From NCBI RefSeq assembly GCF_000003815.2, contig NC_049980.1, positions 31,759,470-31,823,469 of the forward strand: a stretch of DNA of 64,000 nt. The letters run 5' to 3'. The stretch is from Branchiostoma floridae (Eukaryota; Chordata; Leptocardii; Amphioxiformes; Branchiostomatidae). Under the pieces are notes generated by a model that saw nothing but the letters and a program-made list of their open reading frames with translations, was not told where the DNA came from and did not search any database. A program made the position numbers and the translations under genes. This document shows, piece by piece, positions 24,078 to 35,700 of this stretch (positions are counted from its first letter, which is position 1; each line of letters starts with the position of its first letter).

Positions 24078-24716
24078 AGTGGACTACTAGTGTTAGCAAA
24101 TTAGAGTTATTAGACACTACAATTGAAGAATTGCTAGGCTGGCACGAGGATCATTGTGGTTCCAAGAGCATTTTACAGTGTACTAGTACATTATATATGG
24201 TAACTTGTTAATGCACTATATTAATGATAGGGAGATTTTCCAAGTGGAAGTACATTGTTGCGCTGCAGACCAAAAACTGCAGGAAGTTGGTGCAATCAGA
24301 AAGAGGAGCTGTCAGTATAGATGTTAAGTTTACACTATGATATCATACAATTTACAATGATTTTTTATTGTTTATTTTGTATGTATGCGTAAAACTTTTC
24401 TGTTGGTGCTTTTTTTTTCAAACTCCATGTAATTCTACCATTTTTTTACTTACAATAACAGTTCTGTTAGTAAGTTACAGTGTCAACAAAAGGAAAATGC
24501 AGTATTATCTGGGCACATCAGCTACAGACAAGGAAAGTCACATCTGGACAAACAATTATAAACTATATGTACTTGTTTGCTTAAGTTTCTTTTTATGAAG
24601 AAAGCTACTGGAATGAATGTCCTTTTTTTTAAATCACGATCAGTGTACGTAGTACAATCACCTGTACAGGGTACGTTTAGGAAAGTTAGATATCCAGGTT
24701 AAAAGTACTCATGACT
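24078..24716 (+). other. Probable 3'UTR of the zinc-finger gene
   Basis: AT-rich sequence after the stop with no further frame. No AATAAA was found close by; the first good one on this strand is near 26485, beyond two MITEs. Confidence 0.4.
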
Positions 24717-25136
24717 AGGGCTGGGTACAGCGTACCGGTACAAAGCCGGTTTTTCTTATTGGACCGGTCCAGAAAAACCGGACCTGAAAAAATTAGGTGG
24801 ACCGGATGTTGGACCGATTAGAAGATTTACAGATTATTTTATCAGGCATTCACACGTTTGGGCGCTTGCAGGTGGAAGAAAATAACAAGAGTGAAGTAAA
24901 GTAGAGTTTATAGTTATTTCTACCAAGTTTTACAGCCAATCGTACAGGTGCAGTTAGCGTTGAAGGATTTTAGAACGCCAGTGTAAGTCTAATACTCCAC
25001 CAAACAGATCTCTATGTAGTGAAAGGGAACATTGGTATGAGTCAGGTCTGCATCAGGTTCAGGTTCGGACCTGGACCTGATCCTTTGGACCTGAACCGGA
25101 CCTGGACCTGAATTTTCTGTACCGGTACCCAGCCCT
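24717..25136. mobile_element. MITE, AGGGCTGGGTAC ends, AGGTCCGGACC-rich
   Basis: It opens AGGGCTGGGTACAGCGTACCGG and closes with the inverse ACCGGTACCCAGCCCT. The inner sequence repeats GGACCTGAACC-type words also present in the 19640-20165 array. Confidence 0.8.
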
Positions 25137-25934
25137 TCTCACGACAAATACAAATTCAGTCTCTACAACTGAAAGTTCTTCAGCGTCAGTAGAATGAACT
25201 GGCAGAAACAATTCAGTACAAGTACATCTAACTAGAGAGAACGGTTGAGCATGTAAGAATTGTATGCCTGTACAGGGGATTTCGGTAGTCTCCAATAGAC
25301 AAATTTTTTTTCTGGCAGAAAAATAGTAGAACTGAACCAAATAAGGAAAACTGGATTGTTTAGCCACCATAGGGTGGTCTCACCATGATGTTTTCGCAGC
25401 TATTATTAAAGAGCCAAATTTAATGTGATAAACATTTTGTTTACCTTTGGTTCAAAACAACAGGAAAACCCCCTATGCTTGTTGAAATACGACATAGGGG
25501 CCCCATATATAGGGGATACAAATCACGTCATTCGGGGCCCTATGCTCAACTGCATTGGCGAGAACCCTGCTTCCTGAGTTGCTACATGCAATATTCTAGG
25601 GTTCTGAAATTTCAAATCCAGGGGGATTGATACTCTGATGAATGAACTCAAATGATGGCAGTATTGCGCGTACGTATGTTTCCAAATCTTGAGACCGGAG
25701 GTATTCTTTTTCTGCTGTCGGAGAATGTTGGTAATGATACATATAATATGCTATAAGCAAGGACATAACATAGGAATCCTATATAATGTCCTTGCTATAA
25801 GGTTAAGACATGCACTGGCTGATCAAGTCTGTTTCACTGTAATAATTGTACATGTGATATCTGATATAGAAATTCTATAAATCAAATACTTCAGAATTAA
25901 GATTTAAGAGAAAGCACCATTATGATAGTGACAT
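25137..25934. other. Intergenic, no gene recognised
   Basis: Only chance frames; includes a palindromic CCCCTATG...CATAGGGG stretch near 25471-25545. Confidence 0.5.
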
Positions 25935-26468
25935 ACGAGGGGTGATCAACAAGTTCTCGGCCTCGCCCAGAAATAATAAGCACAACTCAGATTTCGAAGC
26001 ATAGATGTCAAGTCTTATATGAATGTGTACAAAAATTCAAATTATTGTGATCATTACTTTGCAGGTGACACCCAGTAATGTTAGGTAACGGAGAAGGGGA
26101 AAAACATGGACAATTGAGCTGCGACCTGAGGTGTGCGGGTCAACTTGTGCTGCTGGAAGTCAGACACCCAATTCTTTCTGCTTGAAATAGGAAGAGAATC
26201 AATATCAAACATGACAATGTCTTTCGTTAATGACAAAGAATTTACGGCATGGGAAACTCGACCCACACATAACTGATCACAGTCTACCCTTGTTTTTCTT
26301 GCCACTTGCCTTCTGATTTTCAAAAAACGAATGCCTGGAGAGTAATGACTGAGATGATTTGTAATTTGGAGGATATTGATAAATTAGGCTTCATACTTTG
26401 AAGTTGTGCCTCGAAATTTGAGTTGTGCTTACTATTTCTGAGGCTGAGAACTTATTGATCACCCCTCG
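25935..26468. mobile_element. Non-autonomous mariner-like element
   Basis: Ends CGAGGGGTGATCAACAAGTT and its inverse, flanked by TA on both sides, match the style of mariner inverted repeats. About 530 bp with no transposase. A relative in opposite orientation is at 43289-43792. Confidence 0.8.
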
Positions 26469-26684
26469 TAGGCTGAAATTCTGGCAATAAAACATTGTAT
26501 TGCTCTGTCTTGATGCAAAGATTATGAATGAAATGATGCAGATTCAGTAAGTAAATTAGAATACGTTGTGTAGACAAGTGTAACAATTTGTATCCTCTCC
26601 AAAATTAAATTATTAAGTCCTTGTATCAAGCATAAAAGTCAAAGTATGCTCATAATCTTGTGTGATTTCATCATCAGACAACTG

Positions 26685-26946
26685 CAGCCTCTACCAGGCT
26701 CTGCGGATCTCTGGTCAAATAGTAGAAATCTGACATATAGAGTCAACAATAGTACGCTAGGGGAGTCAGCCCGTCAGTTTGCAATCCTATGGCCGGCCGA
26801 CTCCCCTAACATACTATTGTTGACTTGTCTCATTTCTACTACCAGCAATCCGCGAAATGCACTTGCCTGATCAGCAAAAGGGATAGTGGACTTGTCCAAC
26901 CCTGTTCTACTATCCTCGTACCTCCTTAGGGCGCCTGGGTGGAGGC
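26685..26946. mobile_element. Palindromic MITE
   Basis: AGTCAACAATAGTACGCTAG and its inverse CTAACATACTATTGTTGACT pair around GGCCGGCC; outer arms contain CCTCTACCAGGC and GGTGGAGGC. Confidence 0.75.
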
Positions 26947-27355
26947 TACTACATGTAATAGGCAATAATCTTAGCATGAAAGTTCATCTGACGTCACTGC
27001 TGGAGATAGAAAGGGTCATTCTGTGAACAAGGTTGACGGAGTTCGACCGAAAATTTAGGGTAAGTCCCTATATTAATTCAGTGTTGGAAAGAAAGTTTAG
27101 CTATTTCTATAATAGGCAATAATATTTACTTCAGCAAAAATACAACGTTCTATCGGTTCTGACCACTGCAAATCTAAAATATCCCTCGGTCCATCATACA
27201 TACATACTAGTATTCAGGATTCATCAGTCTAAACATTATGATTAGCATTCATAACATGTTAGTAGTACTACATACATACACATTTGTCCATCCCCACTGA
27301 TACTCTGCCATCTTTATCAGCGTCACAACATCCTGTCATCGGGTGAACTCTTATG

Positions 27356-27538
27356 TACAGTCAAACCTGTATTAGGGGCCACCTCTACAGAGGGGCCACC
27401 TGTCCATAGTGGCCACTTTTTGTCGGTCCCTTGGGTATTTTATCTACAAGTTGCCACCTCTATACAGAGGCCACCTGTCTATAGTGGCCAAATTTGTCCG
27501 GTCCCTTGAGTGGCCGCTATAGACAGGTTTGACTGTAC
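27356..27538. mobile_element. MITE, TACAGTCAAACCTGT ends
   Basis: Inverted ends ACAGTCAAACCTGT and ACAGGTTTGACTGT surround repeated GGCCACCTGTC(C/T)ATAGTGGCCA. Degraded relatives are at 33943-34140 and 44490-44592. Confidence 0.85.
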
Positions 27539-27761
27539 CTGTTCTGCTGGCATGGACAGGTGGCCAGCTAGTCTAGGAGAGCCCTCTATTGACCATATTG
27601 CACACTGCATCTAATGTATTAAATATGCTGCACATGCCTTGACTTGAGTTTTCACCTGCATCTCCTCTGTTACTCTTATGAGGAGGCTACTACGTCCAAA
27701 GTGGGGTAGGGCATGTGCTTGCCCGGTCGGCACTTTAACTTGCCTGGGACGATCAGGCTAC

Positions 27762-27908
27762 TCTCCAAGTAGAGGTTAGGCTCCAGCTGTTTTTTTGGTG
27801 TTTATTAGTCATTCTTATCAGGCTTTCTTTTTTGCATTAGCATTGTGTACCAATAAGCTGATAAAAACGACTAAAAAAAGCCAGTGCCTAACCTCTGTTT
27901 GGAGAGTA
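27762..27908. mobile_element. MITE, CTCCAAGTAGAGGTTAGGCTC ends
   Basis: Same family as 11952-12172: CTCCAAGTAGAGGTTAGGC at the left, GCCTAACCTCTGTTTGGAG at the right. Confidence 0.8.
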
Positions 27909-27952
27909 CGATCAGGCTAATGGACTTGTCCAACTCTGCTGTAACATTCTGG

Positions 27953-28331
27953 GCCGGGTACCATCTCACTCACTCATGCGGATGGTAATTCGCTCCTCCA
28001 TTATTATACACTATATATAGTTGCTTCTCTGCTATTCCATCTAGAAACTTGGACACGTCTAACGCCTGGAATATTTAATTCTCGTCCAAATTTTGGACGA
28101 GGGCGCTGATTGGTCCGGTCCGGGTAGTAGTTTGCTTCTGCTACCCAAGAAACTTGAAATGGTTAACTGAACGCTGTATTTGGGTAGTCCCTAGAACAAG
28201 CACTCTAGAACCCATTCCTTAATTCGCTCATTAACTGACGTCACCACCAAAAGGTTTGAACATTTAGTTCCCCAGACAGGTAGCAGGAGCGAACACAGGA
28301 GCAAACTACTACTCGGATGGTACCCAGGCTA
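27953..28331. mobile_element. Element bounded by GGGTACCATC / GGATGGTACCCAG
   Basis: Ends match the palindrome at 10300-10399 but enclose about 350 bp. Confidence 0.55.
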
Positions 28332-28350
28332 ACAGCCTTTGTAGTCTAGA

Positions 28351-28460
28351 CTGAGTTACCATCCTCCGTAGTGACTGCTGGCTCAATACTAATTTTTGCT
28401 TGCTCTTTCGCTTGCAAAAGTATTGAGCCAGTGGTCACGATGGAGGATGGTACTTAGGCA
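28351..28460. mobile_element. Palindromic MITE
   Basis: CTGAGTTACCATCCTCC and GGAGGATGGTACTTAGG ends, with TGGCTCAATACT/AGTATTGAGCCA inside. A shorter relative is at 3938-3977. Confidence 0.75.
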
Positions 28461-28499
28461 ATTCGTAGTCTGCATCACAAAGTCAATGGACTCCAGAAT

Positions 28500-29692
28500 G
28501 ATTTGATCTGTTTATTGGATAAATTTTCAATAGGTACACTCGTTTTAATAATGGCATACAGGAACAATAAACCAAAGGTGCACAATATTGTACTGTCAGT
28601 GTCACTGTTCACGTTATCTTACATGCAACTTGCGCGAGAATGAAGTTGCTAAAGCCTGATATAGCCTGTCTTGCTCTGTACAACATGTAGTACAAGTATT
28701 GTACACAAGGCGGACATATTCAAGATCTTACTTACATGTACACTGTTTGCATATTCTTCAAAGCATTTCAGTCCCAAAAAAAGAGCTACATACATGCTCA
28801 ATACATACCTTTCTTACGGAAGAAGAAAAAAAACCTATCATAGAAGCTACAATTTAACCTGGTTTCAAAAGGAGCATTTTCAAATCAACATCTAGTGAAA
28901 CTGAAGTTTGCTGGGGATGCGAAATCGTTCACATTATACAAAACAAATGGTTGGAGTACCCTATGAGACTTCAGGGTAACATTTCCCATTCGAACATGAG
29001 ATACACATTGCCATGTATGACTTTTATTCATTGCAGGATTTTTGTACAGAATTACAACAACATACTTCTAGAGCCAAACATGTCCGAAACTGTAATTTTT
29101 ATCTACTGCAGGGCTTTAAACTATCTTGAAAACATTCCCAATCTGTAGTACCGGCTAATACAGTAACTGTACTTCTTTTGCCATGTTTAAAGTGTGAGAA
29201 CAATTTACAGCATTCCAGGCTCAAAAGCAGCATGGTTTAGTACTCCTATTCAAACATGTGGCCCAGGGAGCAAAAACAATTTCCCCACCAAAGCAAAGAA
29301 ATCGAGAGAAAAAGCACTGCACAGCAGTACATTGTACATACACGGAGATATCATACTATCTCGCAGACATACCCACTGAAATTTTGACACCATGTAAGCC
29401 AAGCGTACATGTATTTATATTTCCATATGTGTCACCAGCGAATCTACCAAGACCGTTGCTCTCTTTTTCATCTACACACAACCAAACACATTGCGGAAGT
29501 TAGCAAACAGTGAGATCTGTCCATATCTAGGCATATGGGTGCGTCTGCAGCAAATTCTTTACTTTTCCTTTATTTTTTTGTTTCACCGTTCCACTGTGCT
29601 GTGAGATATGCACTGTTGAACCACCACGTTGTTATGCTTTTTTATTATTTATTATTTATAAGGATTCAGTTGTTTCACACCGACGGAAGCAG
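28500..29692 (-). other. Probable ARIH1 3'UTR
   Basis: Runs from the stop to the AATAAA at 28511. Notably free of MITEs compared with surrounding DNA. Not confirmed by transcript. Confidence 0.45.
28511..28516 (-). terminator. Candidate ARIH1 polyadenylation signal
   Basis: AATAAA on the minus strand about 1.18 kb past the ARIH1 stop. A second cluster of AATAAA-like hexamers lies right after the stop (29639-29663). The 28500-29692 interval has no coding frame and few inverted repeats, which fits a 3'UTR. Not proven. Confidence 0.4.
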
Positions 29693-29780
29693 CTACAAAA
29701 CCTCGTTGTACTCCCAGAAGTCCTTCTCGTAACCCTCGTGCACATGCTGCAGCAAGACGTTCACCCGACTCTCACAGTAC
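29693..29780 (-). CDS. ARIH1: ARIH1 exon 15 (C-terminus, stop)
   Basis: It encodes [20 protein letters not shown] and FWEYNEVL then TAG. Acceptor TTGCAG. Its 5' border is repeated at 29865-29906. Confidence 0.96.
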
Positions 29781-32700
29781 CTGCAACCAACAAGAGCCAC
29801 AAAAAGTTTTGTCAATCAATCAATCAATCAATAAGATAGTTAATTAATCAAATAAGAAAGATATGCTGCAGCAATACGTTCACCCAACTCTCACAGTACC
29901 TGCATCAAAGGAAGAAGACATGATACATGAATATGCCAATCAAGGTTAGTTTGCTTGTTCGTTTGTTCAGACCTTAATAGTTCATAGTACTATCGACAAA
30001 TAGGGAACTTCAAGCTTTCCTTGCTATGCTAGTAGCAGAGGTTGCTAGCACTTCCCATTTAACGTGACCAAGGCACCCCGATTTTAAACAGCACCCTGAA
30101 AGACCCTTACGTCCCTTCCGAAAGACCAAACATAGATGCCCTTCCCAGCATTTAAACCTAGCTGCCTTTAAGTTAAGAAGAGATCGATAGATAAAACATT
30201 GGGAACAGCTGTCTCACCTATACTTATCCTGAACCTTCTGCTTGATGTCCACTAGACTGTCGGCGGAGATGTCTCTCTCCAGATACTCCGACAGACACTC
30301 CGTCGCATTCTCCAAGTCTTTCTGATTGTCCTACAACAAACGTGATGAAAAGAATGTCAAACTTGTAGGCTGGACTGATACATATAGAATACAACACGGT
30401 GTATTCTGTATCGCCCAAGGTATCAGCCCGACGGCGGGTTGGATCGCGTTGCAACAGTAATGTTCCAACGTCCGAATCAGGTATTCGAACTTTCGATGGC
30501 GCCGTACTCGGCCCACTCGAAACAGTTCGATTTATTCGAATGGAGCCCGTGTGATAAGCTCGGGCCGTACGGAAAGTTACGGTAACCACACGGTCCGGAA
30601 CACCCGTATCGAACGTTTTCGCGTCACAGGTATGACATAAAGCATTATACTAGCATCTGTCCAGAATCTGACAGACACTCCGTCACATTCTCAAAGCCTT
30701 TCTGATTGTCCTACAACACGGCCAAAACACACTCAATGCTACAGCTGCTAGTCAGCAGAACCAGAAAGATAGATAGAAAAGCTCATGATATGCAATTACA
30801 GTTAATGTACGAATGGAATGGATGAAATGAATAAAGGGAAAGAATGAGTGGATCTCGTGCTAAACAACTGCACTTCTGTAATTCTCAGAGTCAAATTAAC
30901 ACTACATTGGTTAATGATGATTGAGTGACTAAATTAAATCTAGTCTCAGAATTACCATGGAGGCATGTACGGTATCTAAACTTCTTTGAACATAAGATAA
31001 GATGAGACTTGTCTGACCCGGGCTTACCTCTTCCCATATGACCTCAACAAAAAGCAGCTAACATTTTTCATGACTGCATATAGCCTCAAACAAACGAACA
31101 TTCACAAAACAAACCTCAAACATGATGGACTGGTTGTTCTTCTTCAGGTAGAAAGCGAAGACGTAGGTGTACATCAGGACCGTGCGGCACTGGCACAAGA
31201 CGTCCACGGCCTTCTTAAGGAACTGCACCTCGATCCAAGACATGTTGTGCTGCTGCATCTCCTCCATCTTCAGCTTGACCTGGGCGTACAGCTGGGGGGG
31301 GGGGGGCTGAGTCAGAACTGTCCATAAAAAACTACAGTTTGCAGAAATAACTTGAAAGTTCATCTGTGTTGGTAGAAGTGTAGAAGTCATTCTTGAAATA
31401 GTTGAACTGTAATTCCCGACACAAAGGTTGGACTCACCCAAATAGTTGAACTGTAATTTCTGACACAAAGATTGCACTCACCCAAATTTTCGACTGCACA
31501 GCATCAGTCTTTGTCAAGGAATGAACAAAATTTAGGTGAGTCCAATCTTTCTGTTGGAAATTACAGTTCAACTATCTCAAGTTTGGAGAAATAGTAGTCA
31601 TAGTCTGATACACTGCACAAGGGTGTGGAGCAGTGTTCTAGCCAGCCTGAATCTTTTTTCCGTCCCCTGGATTTTGAATGGAAATCCTGTCAAAGGCGGA
31701 ACTATCCTAGGGGGGTGCTGGGGCATTCTCCCTTGGAAAATTTTGAAATCTAGACCCTCTGAATACTATTTCCTGTATTTTGAGGGGCAAATTTTGCTGG
31801 TAGACTCAGCTTGGTTCAATTTTTTGCTTTATATGCAGATTTCTTTTCCGTCACAGAAAACGGACAATGGAAAAGACAATAAACTAGGTAGTAAGTGAGA
31901 TAAGAAAAATGAACATCATAATGTTAGTCAGTCATATCTACAAAACGATCATTAGATTTTGACTACGTTAACACATTTAATCTTCCTGTTCATGCAAATC
32001 TGGGTTGGACAAGTCCACTAGCCCTACTGTCCAGGGTAAGTGAAATAGCCCATCAGGTAAGCTCATGTCCTATCCCACTTACCTGATTGGGCAAGTAAGA
32101 TTTTGATATACTTTTCACAGTTAAGGCAACAAGCATTGGTCAACACAGAAAAATAGAGTCAAAAATAAAAAAATTCCATCGCTGGAAGTGAAAATACATA
32201 CATAGAAAAAGAAATTTGTTGCGGCCAAGTAAATGTTTCGGGCAAGTAAATGTACATGCCCTATGGGACAAGTGAATTTTAGAAAACTTGTTCAACCCTA
32301 CAAATGACACCCTCCACACATGCTTCACCTTGTGCTCAAACTTGAGGCTCTGTTGATGGTTGGCGTAGCGGTTGTAATAAAACAGGTACCGCTGCAGCGC
32401 CGCCCTCGATTTCTGTGTGTGACAAAGACAGTGCGAACGATGAGCCCCGATCTGTACACGTACCTCCCCACACATACCAACCAGTCTCCCTTCACATCCC
32501 TAGTGTTGCTCTGCCACAACACACAACATAAGCCCCTGTCACACACAGCCAAGCATCGCATCCAGACCTTTTCTAGACCATGGTTGGGAGTTAAGCCCAT
32601 CTGTTGCACACAGCCTCTCGGCAGTTTCTGTACCAGGGTATATCTTTACAGGGAGGGGTTGCTAGCTCTTCCCCTTAAACAATTTCAGGCACCTCCTCAA

Positions 32701-35700
32701 ACATAATAAGTACCTCGATGACTAGACATCCAGGTAATAAGATATGCCAAAGAGCAGTTACTCAGGCAACTGGATATGATTTTAAAAACAGTCAGACGTT
32801 TCAGATTACCCCTTTTTGCACACCTTCCCAAAGACAGGTGCAGCCCCAACCGAGATGCCCTACCAAGGATTTGAGTCAGGGTCTCCCAGTTACCATCTTA
32901 TTCGAACCAGGAGCTTAACTGTGAGGCTGCCACCGATTGAGCTGGTGTGTTACATCGCAGGCCGGTTATACCGGTTACATAGACACAGATACAAAGTTAC
33001 AGGGTCATCCTTGGTCGGGTAGTGGTCATGGTAAGGTCCTGGCAGGTGTGACAGGGGCTTTGACCACGGACAGGTGAACAGGTAACAGTGTCACCTTCGT
33101 TTGGCTTGTAATGTGATACACACTGAACCTGTGCCCTGTAATGTTCGATCGATCACTCCGTCTTGGGTTACTAAGTCATGTGGAACTGAAACTTGCCTGC
33201 ACCTGCAAAGTGCAAAGAACACCGTTTTCATAGAAATTTTTGACATGCATGTAATAGTAATACAATAATCATAATCAGGCTAAGAACAGATCATGGGCAG
33301 GCTAAGAACAAGATTTTCTCATAAGTGGTGTTTGGAATTATAGAAAAACTATTAATAAAAAAGAATTTTGAATTGATTGGAATGAAATTCATCTGTGATA
33401 GTAATTGTCATTGTAAAGATCTTATACACTAATTCTGCACACAAAGGAAAGCGCTTACCAACAAGCAAAACCTGTTGCTGAGGTCACACCATCGTTTAGG
33501 TCATGTGACACAGGCTTTGGGTCATTTTAACTTGAGAAGGGTCAAAGGGCTGATCGAAAGCTTGTTGGTAAGTGCCTTACACTTCACATACAGAATTAGC
33601 GTGCAAAATCTTTTTTCATGACTTTTGGGGATTTTAGGAAAAAAATCAACTCTGGTATCAGGCCCCTGGTGGGGATTTGTCATATTTCAAAGCAAAAGTA
33701 TCATACAACCATTTATTCAGTACTTGACTAGCGTACATTGTATATTTCCAATCACAGAGTGTAGATCATGGGTAACTGAAATACTGTAGGTGCTAAGCTA
33801 TAGTAGAATACTTGATTGATCCAACACAATGATTGTCAAATGCCACAGGTGTGCATCTAGCTCACTCTGGACAAACAAGTGTAACACATCTATCTGACAT
33901 TGTTGTCAAAGCATTGCTATGCTAGTATTGCTAGACTTAATACACAGTCAAAACTGTACAAGGGACCACTTCTACATAAGGACCACCTGGCCAATGTGAC
34001 CACTTTTTGGTGGGCACTTGGATAATTTTTTTCATTGTCACATGCATGAAGAATCCTGCATATAGTGACCACTTATCCACATAGACCAGATTCTATCAGT
34101 CCCTGGGTGGTCTTCTTGGACAGATTTGATGACTGTGCATTCATCTTTTTAACTCTGAGTGAAGACGAGTGGACATAACACAGAAACACAGAAAGTAAGG
34201 AGACAAAACTAAAACAGCAAGACAAAATGTACACAAGAGCATTAGTCCATGGGCCAGGACCCCAAATTTCATATTTCGGTACCCTCTGGGACGGCAAATT
34301 TTCCTTGTTATTTTTCAACTGTTACAGTAGAAGCCATGTGGCATACATTTTGATGTGACAGCCATTCTGGTATGGTAGCTTTAGCCCTCAAACCTATCAC
34401 CATCTAATGATCCGTAAATTTCGTGTCTATAAACAAGGGGGAGGGGTAAAAAATCAAACATCAATATATTTAGTCAGAGGTACCGATTTTCCTCTGGCCC
34501 ATGGACTAGTCCGTGAAAAAGACAACATGCACACTACTACGCTACAGAATATCTAGTAAGACGTACACAAGAGCATATCTAGTAAGTGAAAAAGCAATGT
34601 AGACTTACACTTACCTCCTGAGCATCGCGGGCAGCCTTGGCCTCTTCCTCGTCATAACGGTTACAGTTGTACCTGGGGGGGGAAGGACGGAAAAAGGTCA
34701 GAGTTCATCTGAGATCATGGTTAACAACGTCATAACGGCAGAGTCCTCCCCAGAGGATGGAATAACGGAGGCCCTAAACTATACTCCTAGCCCAGGTCCA
34801 CTATACTACTTTTGAAATTTAGCGTGTTTCTTACATATCAGGGTTCTCCCCAGAGAGTGGAATAAGGGAGGCCCTCCACTATACTCTCAGCCAGCTCCAC
34901 TATACTATTTTTCAAATTTAGTGTGTTTCTTCCCTATTTTCTTTGTTAGTTTTGCTAAGATTAAAGGACAGCATCAGAAAATTTTCAATTCTTTATTTTC
35001 CAGTAGTTTACTCATTAAAAAGTTGATGTACGTCAATTTTTACATTGATCCGCCTAATATGACCCTGTAGACACGTTTGAACTTCGCGCTCTCCTCCTCT
35101 CCCCGCCGCGCTGGCCGATGACGTAATGGCCTCGTTCTGATCGTCTGAGATTGTATGACGTCACGGATCCGAAACTTCTAGCCAGCCATTTTGCTCGGTG
35201 AACCTCGGTCCTCTCAGCGGTAAATAATCACCCCGCCATTCTGGAGTTCAGTTTGTTGTCATTGAAAATTACTTTCGTGGACCTGTAAGTCGCATTGTGA
35301 GCTGTCTACGAGTCCCATAGTCCCCGGGAGACTGAACATGAATAAGCTTGCCTGCGTGTGAACCGCGCGGCGACGGAACGAAATCAAAACAATGGTGGTG
35401 GGGGAGGTTCACGCACCGTGCCATTTTGGACTATTACAAGAGCGAGTTCGGGTCAGTTCTTACCTTCTCCTTTCCGGACAGCACAGCGATAATTACACGT
35501 AAGCTTCCACGAATTTTGGTTGAATTCACAATTGTCCAACTGGCAGGGACATTAAAAAAAATCATTCTCTGACAACATACCCTTGATCGCTACATATCGA
35601 ACGATTCCCCTTCCGCGCCGAAACATACATAGAGCATTGTTGTTTTTACATACAACACAGGCCGGCATTGTGAATGGCGCGAAATGTCGGCTTCGTTTCA

